From NCBI RefSeq assembly GCF_016735515.1, contig NZ_JAERQZ010000001.1:3398746-3462745 (forward strand): DNA of 64,000 nt, given 5' to 3'. The translations under genes and the position numbers were made by a program. The notes below the pieces were generated by a model. The model worked only from the letters and a program-made list of their open reading frames with translations, was not told the DNA's origin and ran no database searches. This document shows, piece by piece, positions 63,147-64,000 of this stretch (position 1 is the first letter of the stretch; each line of letters opens with the position of its first letter). The stretch is from Piscinibacter sp. HJYY11 (GTDB taxonomy: Bacteria > Pseudomonadota > Gammaproteobacteria > Burkholderiales > Burkholderiaceae_C).

Positions 63147-63727
63147 AACGTCGTGCCGCGGTGTGCGCCTGGCTGCACGCCGCGGGCTGGGGCGCGACGC
63201 TCTCCGTGGTGCCCGGAGCCATGCCCGCCGTCGCGTGGGCGCAGGCCGACCCCTTGGTGGCCGAGCACCAGGTCAAGGCAGCCTACCTGCACAAGTTCCT
63301 CGACTTCGTCGAGTGGCCGGCCACCGCCTTCGGCACCGAGCAGAGCCCCTACGTCATCGGCGTGGCCGGCGCCGACGCGCTGGCCGACGAGCTCGAGGTG
63401 CTGGTCGCGCGGCGCCGGCCGAATGGGCGGCCGGTGGTGGCGCGGCGGCTGCGCCCGGGCGAAAGCCCGGCCGACCTGCACGTGCTCTTCGTCGGCCGTG
63501 GGGCGGCGGCGCGGCTGGGGGCGCTGCTGGCCGCGGCCGAGAAGCAGCCCACGCTCACCGTCACCGAGACCGAAGAAGGCTTTGCCGCCGGCAGCATGAT
63601 CAGCTTCGCCGTCGAAGACAAGCGCGTGCGCTTCGACGTGGCCGTGCGCCGGGCCGAGGCGAGCGAGGTCAAGATCAGCTCGCGCCTGCTCGGCGTGGCG
63701 CGGCGCGTGGTGGGAGCGCCCTCATGA
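63143..63727 (+). CDS. YfiR-family (DUF4154) periplasmic protein
   Basis: The 194-residue protein has a signal peptide (to about AVAWAQA) and the family blocks VKAAYLHKFLDFVEWP, PYVIGVAGADALADEL, DLHVLFVGR and GSMISFAVEDKRVRFDVAV with KISSRLLGVAR at the end. YfiR restrains the membrane diguanylate cyclase YfiN in Pseudomonas. GTG 63143 overlaps the receptor stop as GTGA, and its stop overlaps the next start as ATGA, so the three are tightly coupled. Confidence 0.93.
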   Translation: MKRRAAVCAWLHAAGWGATLSVVPGAMPAVAWAQADPLVAEHQVKAAYLHKFLDFVEWPATAFGTEQSPYVIGVAGADALADELEVLVARRRPNGRPVVARRLRPGESPADLHVLFVGRGAAARLGALLAAAEKQPTLTVTETEEGFAAGSMISFAVEDKRVRFDVAVRRAEASEVKISSRLLGVARRVVGAPS

Positions 63728-64000
63728 CGACGTCCGCCACCCGCCGGCCGGCCTCGCTGCAGGCCAAGCTCATCCGCGTGGTGCTGCTCACCTCGCTGGT
63801 GTCGCTGCTGGTGGCGCTCGGCGCGATGATCGCGTACGACCTGCGGACCTACCACCAGAGCTGGCTCGGCGACATGACCACGCAGGCCGAGCTGCTGGGC
63901 CAGACGGTGGCCCCGGCGCTCGCCTTCGACGATGCCAGGGTCGCCGGCGACAACCTCGCGCTGCTGCGCTCGCGCCCGCAGGTGCGCGCGGCTGCCGTCT
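63724..64000 (+). CDS. Membrane sensor protein (CHASE8-type), 5' part only
   Basis: About 92 residues are visible: MTTSATRRPASLQAKLIRVV, a membrane helix (VVLLTSLVSLLVALGAMIAY), then a periplasmic start with YHQSWLGDMTTQAELLGQTV and PALAFDDARVAGDNLALL. This is the CHASE8-like sensor start found in YfiN-type diguanylate cyclases and some hybrid kinases. The output domain lies beyond the window. It overlaps the YfiR-family gene by 4 bp, which supports a YfiR-YfiN-like pair. Confidence 0.8.
   Translation, partial: MTTSATRRPASLQAKLIRVVLLTSLVSLLVALGAMIAYDLRTYHQSWLGDMTTQAELLGQTVAPALAFDDARVAGDNLALLRSRPQVRAAAV

Overview
The window is a high-GC chromosomal stretch from a beta-proteobacterium of the order Burkholderiales, most likely of the Rubrivivax / Leptothrix / Ideonella / Rhizobacter kind. 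This rests on the family mix (many LysR regulators, a Bug-type tricarboxylate-binding protein, the pmd type of protocatechuate 4,5-cleavage operon, UPF0149/SEC-C and DUF2145 proteins) and on the strongly GC-ending codons. I see no rRNA, tRNA, insertion sequence, prophage, CRISPR array or origin. About 67 protein genes are called, and most of the sequence is coding.

Region by region. 1-8.4 kb: the tail of a PQQ-type sugar dehydrogenase-like protein, queA, a hybrid histidine kinase facing a LuxR-type regulator tail to tail, a large lipoprotein, tgt and a crotonase. queA and tgt both belong to queuosine synthesis. 8.4-14.2 kb (minus strand): a probable long operon of a YiaA/B membrane protein, a small exported protein, a DUF2145 protein, an anchored hypothetical, an LplT-PlsC fusion and argG. 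14.3-24.2 kb: XRE and AraC regulators that overlap at their ends, a secreted alpha/beta hydrolase, a PAS histidine kinase coupled to a CaiB-type CoA-transferase, rlmJ, a LysR/alcohol dehydrogenase divergent pair, and a MOSC protein beside a TupA-like binding protein. 24.2-36.5 kb: pckG, a LysR regulator, the first UPF0149/SEC-C protein, a metallophosphoesterase, a TetR regulator, the argP/argO/dadA amino-acid export and oxidation locus, a YegD-like Hsp70 and the second UPF0149 protein. This part ends in a short low-GC stretch with a small ORF and a strong terminator.

36.5-50.8 kb: a LysR/mmsA pair, a second DUF2145 cassette, a Bug protein, a DUF3237 protein, an ABC importer of the nitrate/sulfonate class, a coupled protease-FHA-SDR operon, a secreted hydrolase with a lipase-foldase-like partner, and rlpA. 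50.8-61.1 kb: a ten-gene minus-strand operon for meta-cleavage of protocatechuate or gallate (pmdE, pmdF, a DUF1932 oxidoreductase, pmdD, a tannase-family lipoprotein, pmdA, pmdB, pmdC, an aldo/keto reductase and an alpha/beta hydrolase), with a divergent LysR gene and an inverted-repeat operator between them. 61.2-64.0 kb: a TonB-dependent receptor, a YfiR-family protein and the start of a membrane sensor, overlapping by 4 bp at each junction.

The most notable signals are: the tannase/MHETase-family lipoprotein inside the pmd operon, which keeps its Ser-Asp-His triad but has lost both cysteines of the family's CS-D-HC disulfide; two copies of a coupled small exported protein + DUF2145 cassette; two paralogous secreted hydrolases, one of which has a foldase-like partner; the 36.1-36.5 kb locus; and the receptor-YfiR-sensor operon, whose first gene seems to use a CTG start.
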